Shown here: in pieces, positions 8,904 to 17,445 of the stretch | How positions within the stretch are numbered: the first letter of the stretch is position 1 | Layout of the letters: each line of letters opens with the position of its first letter | Assembly: GCF_000023445.1 (NCBI RefSeq) | Contig: NC_012881.1 | Span: 501,501 to 565,500, forward strand | Direction of reading: 5' to 3' | Length of the DNA: 64,000 nucleotides | Origin: Maridesulfovibrio salexigens DSM 2638 | Lineage (GTDB): Bacteria; Desulfobacterota; Desulfovibrionia; Desulfovibrionales; Desulfovibrionaceae | The notes under the pieces: model-generated | The model's input: only the letters and a program-made list of their open reading frames with translations | What the model was told of the DNA's origin: nothing | Database searches by the model: none | Made by a program: the position numbers and the translations under genes

Positions 8904-9167
8904 TTACTTAATGTATTGATTGATTGTTGCGGCTCCTTCCTCGTGGGCGCGGTAGTAAACGCGCAGCTCCTTATTGGAGTCGAGGTCGAAGCGGGACTCT
9001 TCGAGGAGTCCGTTTGCTTCCGCAGTCATCAGAGCGTTGATGATTGCGTCTTTTTTGAAGGCCTTGAAGTTGCTGTATTCACCGGCGAGGGCTTCCATAA
9101 CGCAGTCTGCGCATGCTTCTTCAACTTTGGTGAAGTGTTTCAGGATAGCGTAGTTAAGGGGATACAT
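8904..9167 (-). CDS. Small protein of the choline locus, possible winged helix
   Basis: An 87-residue protein starting at ATG 9167, whose A is shared with the last base of the transporter's TAA stop, so translation is coupled. I do not recognise a family. The pattern of three helices (KHFTKVEEACADCVMEAL, FKKDAIINALMTAEANGLLE) followed by a two-strand hairpin (SRFDLDSNKELRVYYRAHEE) looks like a small winged-helix fold. It has a CxxC pair (ACADC). It could be an accessory regulator or a transporter partner; both are inference. Longer in-frame extensions upstream overlap the transporter gene and are not credible. Confidence 0.7.
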   Translation of the reverse strand: MYPLNYAILKHFTKVEEACADCVMEALAGEYSNFKAFKKDAIINALMTAEANGLLEESRFDLDSNKELRVYYRAHEEGAATINQYIK

Positions 9168-10252
9168 TATGCTTTCTCCTCGTTGCTCTTGAACAGATCC
9201 ATGGGGTTCATGGAGATAATGAAGATACCGATAACCATGATGATTGCTGCTGCCCAAGCGATGGGAGGCATAGCCCAGCCTTCCATACCCATAGCAATAC
9301 CGAGTACGATCCAGCAGCAGAAGGGGCCCCAGAAGGAGAAGGTTCCGTTGCAGGACATACCGAGTGCAGCACCGCACATTGCGTTACCTTTGTACCAGTA
9401 CATGAAGGTAAGGTATGCGGAGAGACCGGCCAGTACGAACCAGATCATGGCTTCGCTGTCGGTGAAGGACTGAACAACCATGCCGAATGCATCAACGTGT
9501 GCGATGAAGCCGAACAGGGGAACAAGAATGAAAAGGTTGGAGAAACCAGCGGTAACCTGACGGATAGTGATGCCGATTTCGGGGTCGATCATGGAAGTAC
9601 CATAACCGCATACACAACCTTCGATACCCCAGCATACAGCAGCGAGGAAGCCGAAGAAGAGACCGAGCATCATGTTGGGGCCGCCTGCACCGTCGAGGCT
9701 GGTGGAGCCGATCATGAAGCTGGCGCCAAAGCAGATGGCGATACCGAACAGCATGCGTGCGTTGAGTTCCTGTTTAAAGAGGAAACGGCCGAGAATTGCG
9801 CCTACTGCGGGGCAGAGAGCTGCGATGGGAACTACCAGAGAACCTGCGAGCTGCAGGCCTACTACGTAAGCGGTACTTGCGAGAGGACCACCAACGATTG
9901 CTGCAGCAACCATTACCATACCGGGTTTGGTTTTGATGCAGCGTACGAAGTCAGCGAAGCGACCGCGGATACCGGCAAAGCTCATAGCCCAGAGAGCACT
10001 GCATGTGTCAGTGGTTGCTGCGCCGATTGCGCTTAAAAGATACATTACTGCAAATGCGGACAGTCCGGAATTTTCGCCATACCAGTCTACCCAAATACCT
10101 TTGGACATACCCAGAGTCATGAATGCAGTGTAAAAACCGTACAGCAGTCCGGAAAGAAGGGCGATAACAATGCCTTTTCTTTTAAAGCTGGTCGCCAGCT
10201 TGTGCTTTGCAGCGACGGCTGCCGGGTTGATTGCAACAGATGCTTCCCCCAT
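9167..10252 (-). CDS. Ten-helix DMT/EamA-type transporter in the choline locus
   Basis: A 361-residue integral membrane protein with about ten hydrophobic helices arranged as two similar halves, as in the drug/metabolite transporter superfamily. The start is ATG 10252, which has AAGGAG six bases upstream; the in-frame ATG at 10270 lacks a site. It leads a two-gene operon behind a MerR-type promoter and diverges from the shell operon, so uptake of choline or export of a product (trimethylamine, acetaldehyde-derived compound) is likely. The sequence alone does not fix direction or substrate. Confidence 0.78.
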   Translation of the reverse strand: MGEASVAINPAAVAAKHKLATSFKRKGIVIALLSGLLYGFYTAFMTLGMSKGIWVDWYGENSGLSAFAVMYLLSAIGAATTDTCSALWAMSFAGIRGRFADFVRCIKTKPGMVMVAAAIVGGPLASTAYVVGLQLAGSLVVPIAALCPAVGAILGRFLFKQELNARMLFGIAICFGASFMIGSTSLDGAGGPNMMLGLFFGFLAAVCWGIEGCVCGYGTSMIDPEIGITIRQVTAGFSNLFILVPLFGFIAHVDAFGMVVQSFTDSEAMIWFVLAGLSAYLTFMYWYKGNAMCGAALGMSCNGTFSFWGPFCCWIVLGIAMGMEGWAMPPIAWAAAIIMVIGIFIISMNPMDLFKSNEEKA

Positions 10253-10358
10253 GGTCGTCTCCTTAATCATTAAAAGTTAATCTGAAATTCACACCCTCGA
10301 TCCCTGCATTTTCGTCACTGGTCTATGAATTCGCTTCCACATAGCAGGGAAAAAACAT

Positions 10359-10377
10359 CCTTCCCCTAACGGGAAGG
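10359..10377. promoter_or_regulatory. Additional MerR-type operator dyad
   Basis: CCTTCCC-CTAAC-GGGAAGG is a perfect 7-5-7 inverted repeat close to the dyads in the two promoters. It lies downstream of the minus-strand promoter's -10, inside the transporter leader. It could be a second regulator site acting as a roadblock, or mark a weaker second promoter. Confidence 0.6.
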
Positions 10378-10391
10378 TCCTAGTTCTTAAA

Positions 10392-10422
10392 TTTATATCC
10401 TTTCCCTTAAGGGGAAGGTCAA
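10392..10422 (-). promoter_or_regulatory. MerR-type promoter of the transporter operon
   Basis: On the minus strand -35 TTGACC (10422-10417) is followed by a 19-base spacer holding the CCTTCCCC-TTAA-GGGAAAGG dyad and then -10 TATAAA (10397-10392). Overlong spacers with a central dyad are the hallmark of promoters activated by MerR proteins. The leader to ATG 10252 is about 135 bases. Confidence 0.75.
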
Positions 10423-10876
10423 CGAGGTTTTTTTGATTAGACTTAAAATGAGCCTGATAATGCAGATAGAGAGATAGGTAAAGAGAAGTAAAAGTCTGTT
10501 AAATCAGCGCCTTATTGTTTTTGCTTAGAAAAAAGAAAATAAAAATCCCATATTACCTACCAATATAATCAGTTATCGTAGTGGCGCAAGTTTTAAGGGT
10601 TACAATCGTGTTACGATTTGTGTTTGGCGTTCAGTATGAAAATATATTTTTTTGCATTACAAGCTAACACTATTTGTCGTGTTTTTGATGAAAGACTGAA
10701 TACTGGTTCAATCCAATTGTTTTTTGGTGAGAAATAAAATCAGGACGAGGTATTGCGATAATAAAGTCGTTGATTTTCAGAATCATGTAATTTTTGTCGT
10801 GACGAAAATGTCATCGATAAAAAATCATTAATTTCAAATTATTACAAGAAAAGTTGCTAATTTTGTGAAATCTCTG

Positions 10877-10908
10877 TTGACCTTCCCCCTTAGGTCAGGG
10901 GCTAGTCT
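10877..10908 (+). promoter_or_regulatory. MerR-type promoter of the shell/cut operon
   Basis: -35 TTGACC (10877-10882), a 20-base spacer containing CCTTCCCCC and AGGTC-AGGGG, then -10 TAGTCT (10903-10908). The spacer length and the match to the divergent promoter's dyad point to the nearby MerR-family protein. Transcription would start about 90 bases before the first shell gene. Confidence 0.7.
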
Positions 10909-11006
10909 GTGTTCAGGATGTGGAAAAGGTGGATTCTTAAGATAAGCATCCGTCAAAAGTCATAAGTCATGGTTATGAACTTTAATACCAGCTCAATGGA
11001 GATTAC

Positions 11007-11621
11007 ATGAGATACCAAGGCGAAGAGGCCCTCGGGCTTATCGAAACTCTCGGAATGGTTCCGTCCATCGGCGGCGCGGACCAGATGCTCAAAACAGCAG
11101 ATGTTAAACTCGTTGGTTATGAAAACATCGGGTCTACCCTTGTAGCCGTTATGGTTAAGGGTGATGTTGCCGCAGTAAAGGCTTCCGTGGAAGCGGGTGC
11201 CGCAACTGCAGCGGAAATCGGCAAGCTCACTGCTCAGAACGTTATGCCCCGCCCCATTCGCGGCGTCGGCGATATCGTGTCAGTTCATGGTGTGGAGACC
11301 ACGGACACCGATTACTCCGGCCCCCGTCCGCGGGCAATGGGTCTGATTGAAACATTCGGCATTGTTTACGTACTTGAAGCGGCAGACGCTATGATGAAAG
11401 CAGCAGATGTTGAACTCATCGGTTACGAGAACGTTGCTTCCGGATACATTTCCGTACTGGTTCAGGGTGATGTTGCAGCATGTCAGGCAGCTGTTGAAGC
11501 TGGCGTAAAAGCTGTGGAAAATATGGAAGCTGAAGTTTACGCTTCTCTGGTTATCCCTACACCCCATCGCGATCTGGAACAGATCACCAAGATCTACGCA
11601 ATTGACAACCTGCTTCCCTAA
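11007..11621 (+). CDS. Tandem-domain microcompartment shell protein (BMC-T)
   Basis: A 204-residue shell protein made of two ordinary Pfam00936 BMC domains in tandem: residues about 8-85 (ALGLIETLGMVPSIGGADQM) and 110-185 (AMGLIETFGIVYVLEAADAM). The halves are clearly alike and each ends with a proline-rich turn (MPRP, IPTPH), so it should form a trimer that mimics a hexamer. It lacks the pore cysteine seen in the two PduT-type proteins of this locus and is not a permuted PduB/EutL type. It is the first gene of the operon, with GGAG before ATG 11007. Confidence 0.9.
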   Translation: MRYQGEEALGLIETLGMVPSIGGADQMLKTADVKLVGYENIGSTLVAVMVKGDVAAVKASVEAGAATAAEIGKLTAQNVMPRPIRGVGDIVSVHGVETTDTDYSGPRPRAMGLIETFGIVYVLEAADAMMKAADVELIGYENVASGYISVLVQGDVAACQAAVEAGVKAVENMEAEVYASLVIPTPHRDLEQITKIYAIDNLLP

Positions 11622-11683
11622 GCGAAGCAATGGTTAATGCAGGGTATTAAGTAACGTTTCAGTCACAGGTAAAGGGGTAAGCG

Positions 11684-13171
11684 ATGATTGTTGATAACGA
11701 TTTGCTCTCCATCCAGCAGGCCAGAATTCTGGCAGAGAATGCCCACGAGGCACAGAAAGAGCTGGCAACCTTTCCGCAGGAAAAGCTTGATGAAATCGTC
11801 GAGCATATTGCGGATGCGGTTGAGGAGCATGCCGAAGAGCTTGCGATCATGTCTCATGAAGAGACTGACGGCGGCAAATGGCAGGATAAGCTGGTCAAGA
11901 ACCGCTTCGTCTGTAATCAGGTCCGTAAGGAATTGCGCGGTATGCGCTGTGTGGGGGTTATCAAAGAGGACTCCCAGAAAAAGATTACTGACATCGGTGT
12001 TCCTGTCGGAGTTATCGCAGCTCTCTGTCCAGTGACTGGGCCGGTTTCAACCACGGTCTATAATACCCTGATTGCAATCAAATCTGGAAACGGTGTTATT
12101 TTTTCCCCCCATCCCGGTGCTGTGAAAAGTATCGGCCGGGTTCTGGATATTATGATCAAGGCCGGAGAATCCTGCGGTCTTCCTGAAGGCTGTCTTTCCT
12201 ATCTGGAAACAGTCACCAAAAGCGGAACCTGTGAACTTATGAATCACAGAAATGTTTCGCTGGTCATGGTTACCGGAGTTCCCGGGATGATTCAGTATGC
12301 CCAGAAAACAGGCAAACCGGTCATTTACGGGGGAACCGGCAACGGTCCGGCATTTATCGAACGTACTGCCGACATTGGGCAGGCAGTTAAAGATATCATT
12401 GCCAGCAAGACTTTTGATAACGGGATTGCTCCCTCAGCGGAGCAATCCATCGTTGTCGATTCCTGTGTTGCCGAGAACGTGCGCCAGTCCCTTAATTCTT
12501 GCGGGGCATACTTCATGTCCGAGAGTGAGGCCGAAGCTCTGGCCGAACTGTTCATCGCGCCCGATGGACAGCGCAGGAAAGGCATGGCTGGACAGTCCGC
12601 ACAGGTGCTTGCCCGTAGAGCCGGGTTCACCATTCCCGAAAATACCACCGTTCTGGTGGCGGAACGCAAATATGTTTCCGACACCGACCCCTACTACAGA
12701 GAATTTCTTTCCCCTGTACTGGCCCTTTATGTGGAAGACGATTGGATGCACGCATGTGAAAAGTGCATCGAGTTGCTGCTTCATGAAAGGAACGCACACA
12801 CTCTGGTTATTCACTCCGCAGATGAGGATGTGATTCTCCAGTTCGCTCTGAAGAAGCCTGTTGGCCGACTTCTGGTCAACACTCCGGCTGCTTTCGGTGG
12901 CATGGGTGCTACTACCAATCTGTTCCCCTCAATGACTCTGGGCAGTTCTTCTGCCGGATTCGGAATCACTTCCGACAACGTTTCTCCCATGAACCTTATC
13001 TACATCAGGAAGGTTGGTTGCGGTGTGAGACGTGCTGAAGAGGTGCTGGGACAGTCCGGTCAGGCAGGCGGTCAATATAAAGTTAAAGATAACGATTCCA
13101 ATATGGTGCAGGTGATTCAACAGATCCTGCAAAAGGCCATTGAAGCCATAGATGATCCTGCGGATCGCTAA
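11684..13171 (+). CDS. CoA-acylating aldehyde dehydrogenase paralogue lacking the catalytic cysteine
   Basis: A 495-residue homologue of EutE/PduP/CutF aldehyde dehydrogenases, colinear with the second copy at 17446-18891. In that copy the active-site block reads [12 protein letters not shown]; here it reads FDNGIAPSAEQS, so the catalytic Cys is Pro250 (CCC at 12431-12433) with altered neighbours. The nucleotide-binding region and the C-terminal block NTPAAFGGMGATTNLFPSMT are kept. The N-terminus DNDLLSIQQARILAENAHEA is an amphipathic helix like that of the active copy. It therefore cannot use the usual thioester mechanism and is more likely structural or regulatory, for example a scaffold or a partner subunit. 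The reading frame is intact, so it is not a decaying pseudogene. Confidence 0.85.
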   Translation: MIVDNDLLSIQQARILAENAHEAQKELATFPQEKLDEIVEHIADAVEEHAEELAIMSHEETDGGKWQDKLVKNRFVCNQVRKELRGMRCVGVIKEDSQKKITDIGVPVGVIAALCPVTGPVSTTVYNTLIAIKSGNGVIFSPHPGAVKSIGRVLDIMIKAGESCGLPEGCLSYLETVTKSGTCELMNHRNVSLVMVTGVPGMIQYAQKTGKPVIYGGTGNGPAFIERTADIGQAVKDIIASKTFDNGIAPSAEQSIVVDSCVAENVRQSLNSCGAYFMSESEAEALAELFIAPDGQRRKGMAGQSAQVLARRAGFTIPENTTVLVAERKYVSDTDPYYREFLSPVLALYVEDDWMHACEKCIELLLHERNAHTLVIHSADEDVILQFALKKPVGRLLVNTPAAFGGMGATTNLFPSMTLGSSSAGFGITSDNVSPMNLIYIRKVGCGVRRAEEVLGQSGQAGGQYKVKDNDSNMVQVIQQILQKAIEAIDDPADR

Positions 13172-13201
13172 GAATCAAATCCATTAAACGGAGGAAATAC
13201 A

Positions 13202-15748
13202 GTGGATCTTCAAAGTTTTTCCAACAAGCTTGCTGAAGCTACCAAAAACCTTACCGATACCGAACGGGCATCGCTGAAGAAAATTTTCGAAGGCGTATCC
13301 GCAGAGGTATTCAAAGAGAAGGCAGAACAGCCTGCAGCCGCAGTCTCCTGCACTGAGACCAAGGGTATCCCCAATGGTCCTACCGATCGTCACGTTAAAC
13401 TGAAAGAGAACTTCCTCAAGCAGGTTCCTTCTGTCAGCGTTGAGTCCGCTCGCGTGATGACTGAAATGGCTAAAGCAAACCCCGGTCTTCCTCCGGCAAT
13501 CCTGCGCGGTAAAAGCTTCCGTGCAAGCTGCGAGCAGGCTCCCCTGGTAATTCAGGATCACGAACTCATCGTAGGTAACCCCACCGGTGCACCTCGTCGC
13601 GGTTCTTTCTCTCCTGAAATCGCATGGCGCTGGATGAAAGACGAACTGGAAACCATCGGCTCCCGTCCTCAGGACCCCTTCTACATTTCTGAAGAAGACA
13701 AGAAATACATGAAGGAAGAGCTCTTCCCCTTCTGGGCAGACAAGTCCATCGACGAATACTGCGAAGCTCAGTATCGCGAAGCTGGTCTCTGGGAACTCTC
13801 CGGTGAATCCTATGTTTCCGACTGCTCTTACCACGCTGTAAACGGTGGTGGTGACTCCAACCCCGGTTACGATGTCATCCTGATGAAAAAAGGCATGCTC
13901 GACATCAAAGCCGAAGCGGAAGCACACCTCGAGGAACTCGACTACGAGAACCCCGAAGATATCGATAAAATTTACTTCTACAAGTCCGTAATCGACACTG
14001 CAGAAGGTGTAATGATCTACGCCAAGCGCCTGTCCGAATACGCAGCACAGAAAGCCGCTCAGGAAACCGATCCTAAGCGTAAGGCTGAACTGCTCAAGAT
14101 TTCTGAAGTTAACGCTCGCGTACCTGCTCACAAGCCCGAAACCTTCTGGGAAGCTATTCAGGCAGTATGGACTGTTGAGTCCCTGCTGGTTGTTGAAGAA
14201 AACCAGACCGGTATGTCCATCGGCCGTGTTGACCAGTACATGTACCCCTACTTCAAGGCTGACCTCGAAGCAGGCCGCCTGACTGAGTATGAAGCTTTCG
14301 ACCTCGCCGGTTGTATGCTCATCAAGATGTCCGAAATGATGTGGATCACCAGTGAAGATGCATCCAAGTTCTTCGCCGGTTACCAGCCTTTCGTAAACAT
14401 GTGCGTAGGTGGTGTTACCCGCGAAGGTTACGATGCAACCAACGACCTGACCTACCTGCTCATGGATGCAGTACGTCACGTTAAGATCTACCAGCCTTCT
14501 CTGGCTACCCGTGTTCACAACAAATCTCCTCACGCGTACCTGAAGAAGATTGTTGAAGTTATCCGCTCCGGTATGGGCTTCCCCGCAGTTCACTTTGACG
14601 ATGCTCACATCAAGATGATGCTCGCTAAAGGTGTATCCATGGAAGATGCTCGTGACTACTGCCTGATGGGTTGTGTTGAACCCCAGAAAGCAGGTCGTCT
14701 CTACCAGTGGACTTCTACCGCTTACACCCAGTGGCCTATCTGCATCGAGCTGGTCATGAACCACGGTGTGCCCCTCTGGTACGGCAAACAGGTTTGCCCG
14801 GACTTTGGTCCTCTGGAAAATTACGACACCTACGAGAAATTCGAAGCTGCCGTTAAGGAAATGATCAAGTACATTACCAAATGGACCAGCGTTGCAACCG
14901 TTATTTCCCAGCGCGTTCATAGGGATCATGCTCCTAAACCCCTCATGTCCCTTATGTACGAAGGCACCATGGAGTCCGGTCTTGACGTAGCCTCCGGCGG
15001 CGCCATGTACAACTTCGGTCCCGGCGTTGTCTGGTCCGGTCTCGCCACATACGCCGACTCCATGGCCGCCATTAAAAAGCTGGTTTACGATGACAAGAAG
15101 TACACCCTCGCTCAGATGAACGAAGCTCTCGTTGCTGAATTCAAGGGTTACGACCAGATCAAGGCTGACTGCCTTGCAGCACCCAAGTACGGCAACGACG
15201 ATGACTACGCCGACATGATCGCTGCTGATCTCGTTCACTTCACCGAAACTGAGCACCGCAAGTACAAGACCCTGTACTCCGTACTCAGCCACGGTACCCT
15301 GTCCATCTCCAACAACACCCCGTTCGGTCAGCTCCTCGGCGCTTCCGCCAACGGTCGTGACGCATGGATGCCTCTTTCCGATGGTATCAGCCCGACCCAG
15401 GGTGCGGACTACAAAGGACCCACCGCGGTTATCAAGTCCGTTTCCAAGATGGCTAACGATCTGATGAACATCGGTATGGTTCACAACTTCAAGATCATGT
15501 CCGGACTGCTCGACACTCCCGAAGGTGAAAACTCCATCATTACCCTGCTGCGTACTGCAAGTGCTCTGGGTAACGGTGAAATGCAGTTCAACTACCTTGA
15601 TAACGCAACTCTTCTCGATGCTCAGAAGCACCCCGAGAAGTACCGTGACCTCGTTGTACGCGTAGCTGGTTACTCTGCATTCTTCGTAGAGCTCTGCAAA
15701 GACGTACAGGATGAGATCATCAGCCGTACCATGATGAATGAGATCTAA
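13202..15748 (+). CDS. cutC: Choline trimethylamine-lyase (glycyl radical enzyme)
   Basis: An 848-residue glycyl radical enzyme that splits choline into trimethylamine and acetaldehyde. Every residue known for CutC is present with a +2 offset from the Desulfovibrio alaskensis numbering: thiyl Cys491 and base Glu493 in GCVEPQ, Asp218 in [10 protein letters not shown], Tyr210, Phe397 and Tyr508 around the ammonium group, and radical Gly823 in RVAGYSAFF. The first 40 residues form an extra amphipathic segment that could target the enzyme to the shell. It starts at GTG 13202 with GGAGG before it. Codon use is strongly biased, which suggests high expression; the activase CutD follows. Isethionate lyase and diol dehydratase were considered and do not fit the active site. 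Confidence 0.97.
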   Translation: MDLQSFSNKLAEATKNLTDTERASLKKIFEGVSAEVFKEKAEQPAAAVSCTETKGIPNGPTDRHVKLKENFLKQVPSVSVESARVMTEMAKANPGLPPAILRGKSFRASCEQAPLVIQDHELIVGNPTGAPRRGSFSPEIAWRWMKDELETIGSRPQDPFYISEEDKKYMKEELFPFWADKSIDEYCEAQYREAGLWELSGESYVSDCSYHAVNGGGDSNPGYDVILMKKGMLDIKAEAEAHLEELDYENPEDIDKIYFYKSVIDTAEGVMIYAKRLSEYAAQKAAQETDPKRKAELLKISEVNARVPAHKPETFWEAIQAVWTVESLLVVEENQTGMSIGRVDQYMYPYFKADLEAGRLTEYEAFDLAGCMLIKMSEMMWITSEDASKFFAGYQPFVNMCVGGVTREGYDATNDLTYLLMDAVRHVKIYQPSLATRVHNKSPHAYLKKIVEVIRSGMGFPAVHFDDAHIKMMLAKGVSMEDARDYCLMGCVEPQKAGRLYQWTSTAYTQWPICIELVMNHGVPLWYGKQVCPDFGPLENYDTYEKFEAAVKEMIKYITKWTSVATVISQRVHRDHAPKPLMSLMYEGTMESGLDVASGGAMYNFGPGVVWSGLATYADSMAAIKKLVYDDKKYTLAQMNEALVAEFKGYDQIKADCLAAPKYGNDDDYADMIAADLVHFTETEHRKYKTLYSVLSHGTLSISNNTPFGQLLGASANGRDAWMPLSDGISPTQGADYKGPTAVIKSVSKMANDLMNIGMVHNFKIMSGLLDTPEGENSIITLLRTASALGNGEMQFNYLDNATLLDAQKHPEKYRDLVVRVAGYSAFFVELCKDVQDEIISRTMMNEI

Positions 15749-15815
15749 GATCCATTACTGATTGAATTAAAGTCCCTCGGGATTTGAAGTAACAACACAG
15801 CAAGAGAACAGTACC

Positions 15816-16745
15816 GTGATTGAAAGAAAAGCACAGATATTCAACGTACAGAAATACAATATGCACGACGGTCCGGGAGTGAGAACTCTCGTATTCTTCC
15901 AGGGTTGCCCCCTGCGCTGTGAATGGTGCTCGAATCCCGAGGGACAGTATAAAAAATTCCAGGTCCTTTTCAAAAAGGATCAGTGTATAAATTGCGGAGC
16001 CTGTGTCTCCGTCTGTCCCGCAGGCGTGCACAAGATTGCCGCCGCAGGAAAACATTTCATCGACCGCGATGCTGAGTGTATCGGCTGCCGCAAATGTGAG
16101 CACGCCTGTCTGCAATCTGCACTGGCAATCGTTGGCGAAACAAAGACCATTTCCGAACTGGTCGAGATCATCGAAGAAGACCGCCCGTTTTATGAAACTT
16201 CCGGCGGCGGCGTAACTCTCGGCGGCGGTGAAGTCCTGTCCCAGCCTGTAGCTGCGGCAAGCCTTCTCCAGACCTGTAAGCAGCGCGGTATCAATACAGC
16301 CATTGAAACCTGTGGCTATGCCCGTCCTGAAGTAATTGAGAAGGTTGCACCTTTCGTGGATCTCTTTCTCTTTGACGTCAAACATATGAATTCCGAACGC
16401 CACCGTGAAATTACCGGTGTGCGTAATGAGATGATCCTCCAGAACCTGATCTGGCTTCTTGATAACAGATACAACGTCAAGATCAGGATGCCCATGCTCA
16501 AGGGTGTTAACGACGGCGAAGAAGAAATCCTTCAGCTGGTTGAGCTGCTTAAGCCTTATAAGGATCTCAAAAATTTCAAAGGGGTGGACCTGCTTCCCTA
16601 CCACAAGATGGGTGTGAACAAATACACTCAGCTCGGCTGGGAATACCCGGTGGAAGGTGACCCCAAACTGAGCAATGCCGATCTTGAACGCATTGAGCAG
16701 GCTATCACCAAATACAATTTTCCGGTCTCAGTGGTCAGACACTAG
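15816..16745 (+). CDS. cutD: Choline TMA-lyase activating enzyme (radical SAM)
   Basis: A 309-residue glycyl radical enzyme activase. The radical-SAM CxxxCxxC is Cys31-Cys35-Cys38 (GCPLRCEWC), preceded by the DGPGVRT motif typical of this class. Two ferredoxin-type clusters follow (CINCGACVSVCPAG, CIGCRKCEHACLQ), as in CutD and other activases with an inserted ferredoxin domain. It uses SAM and an electron to make the radical on Gly823 of CutC. It starts at GTG 15816 behind AAGAGAA, 67 bases after cutC. Confidence 0.96.
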   Translation: MIERKAQIFNVQKYNMHDGPGVRTLVFFQGCPLRCEWCSNPEGQYKKFQVLFKKDQCINCGACVSVCPAGVHKIAAAGKHFIDRDAECIGCRKCEHACLQSALAIVGETKTISELVEIIEEDRPFYETSGGGVTLGGGEVLSQPVAAASLLQTCKQRGINTAIETCGYARPEVIEKVAPFVDLFLFDVKHMNSERHREITGVRNEMILQNLIWLLDNRYNVKIRMPMLKGVNDGEEEILQLVELLKPYKDLKNFKGVDLLPYHKMGVNKYTQLGWEYPVEGDPKLSNADLERIEQAITKYNFPVSVVRH

Positions 16746-16775
16746 TCCAAATCAATGACAAGGGAGAACAGATTT

Positions 16776-17441
16776 ATGGATGCACTTGGATTCATTGAAA
16801 CAAAAGGGCTGCTGGCTGCCATTGAAGGCGCTGATGCCATGCTCAAAGCCGCTGCAGTGACCCTGCTGGAAAAGAATATTTCCGGCGGCGGGCTGGTGAC
16901 CATCAGTGTCAGCGGTGAAGTCTCTGCGGTACAGGCTTCTGTTGAAGCAGGCACTGCCGCCATCAGCCGTATCGAAGGCGCGGAGCTGGTTTCACATCAT
17001 GTGATTGCTCGTCCTTATGATGACATCAGCAAGATTATCGCAACCAGCGCTCCGGTTGCGGCAGCAAAAGAAATTTCACGGGAAGTAGCACAATCTCCCG
17101 CTTCTGCGGAAGGGCAGGCTCAGCCTGCTCCCGCGGAAGAGAAAGTCGAAGTAGAAGAAGCTCCGAAAACAGAACCTGAGGTTCTGAAAGAGGAAATCGA
17201 AGCTCCGGCAGTGCAGGAGTCCGCACCGAAGACTGAGGAAGTTGCCCCTAAAACCCCCAAGGCAAAGGAAGCAGCCCCGCAGTTCAAGCCCGCGGAACTC
17301 AGGAAAATGAAAATCAGTAAGGTTCGGCAGATTGCCAGAAGCTTGGAAGGTATTTCCCTGACCAACGAAGAGGTCAAAAAAGCCACCAAGAAAACCCTTA
17401 TTGACGCGATTATAAATGTTACCAGGCAGATAGAGGAGTAA
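16776..17441 (+). CDS. BMC-H shell protein with long linker and Rho-N/SAP-like tail
   Basis: A 221-residue shell protein. Residues about 1-88 are an ordinary hexamer-forming BMC domain (MDALGFIETKGLLAAIEGAD). Residues about 90-165 are a disordered linker rich in Ala, Pro, Glu and Lys. The last 50 residues (ELRKMKISKVRQIARSLEGI, then ATKKTLIDAI) match the helical pattern of Rho-N/SAP-type nucleic-acid-binding domains. The start is ATG 16776, nine bases after AGGGAG; an in-frame ATG at 16755 precedes that site. PduK-type shell proteins also carry tails, but theirs is usually a metal-binding motif. The tail may bind nucleic acid, cargo or another compartment; this is unproven. Confidence 0.85.
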   Translation: MDALGFIETKGLLAAIEGADAMLKAAAVTLLEKNISGGGLVTISVSGEVSAVQASVEAGTAAISRIEGAELVSHHVIARPYDDISKIIATSAPVAAAKEISREVAQSPASAEGQAQPAPAEEKVEVEEAPKTEPEVLKEEIEAPAVQESAPKTEEVAPKTPKAKEAAPQFKPAELRKMKISKVRQIARSLEGISLTNEEVKKATKKTLIDAIINVTRQIEE

Positions 17442-17445
17442 TCCA

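Larger units (their letters stand above)
10271..11006. promoter_or_regulatory. Divergent control region of the choline locus
   Basis: A 736-base AT-rich stretch without a credible gene. It holds three CCTTCCCC-type dyads, annotated separately: one in the leader of the transporter operon, one in its promoter and one in the shell operon promoter. The middle (about 10430-10870) is very AT-rich and shows no further element I can support. The longest frame in it, from ATG 10637, is only 33 codons and has no ribosome binding site. Confidence 0.75.

Noticed and set aside
8904-9377. A 157-residue version of the small protein after the transporter
   Set aside because: The extra N-terminus lies entirely within the transporter gene and is low-complexity; ATG 9167 with a one-base overlap is the natural start.
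10637-10738. A 33-codon frame in the divergent control region
   Set aside because: No ribosome binding site, AT-driven composition and no similarity I recognise.
13184-15631. An 815-codon open frame on the minus strand across cutC
   Set aside because: It is the antisense shadow of a highly expressed gene whose codon bias avoids TTA, CTA and TCA. The translation has no family features and no ribosome binding site.
13202-15748. Reading the glycyl radical enzyme as isethionate lyase or a diol/glycerol dehydratase
   Set aside because: The five choline-site residues of CutC are all present at matching positions, and the operon has acetaldehyde-handling enzymes rather than sulfite or propanal chemistry.
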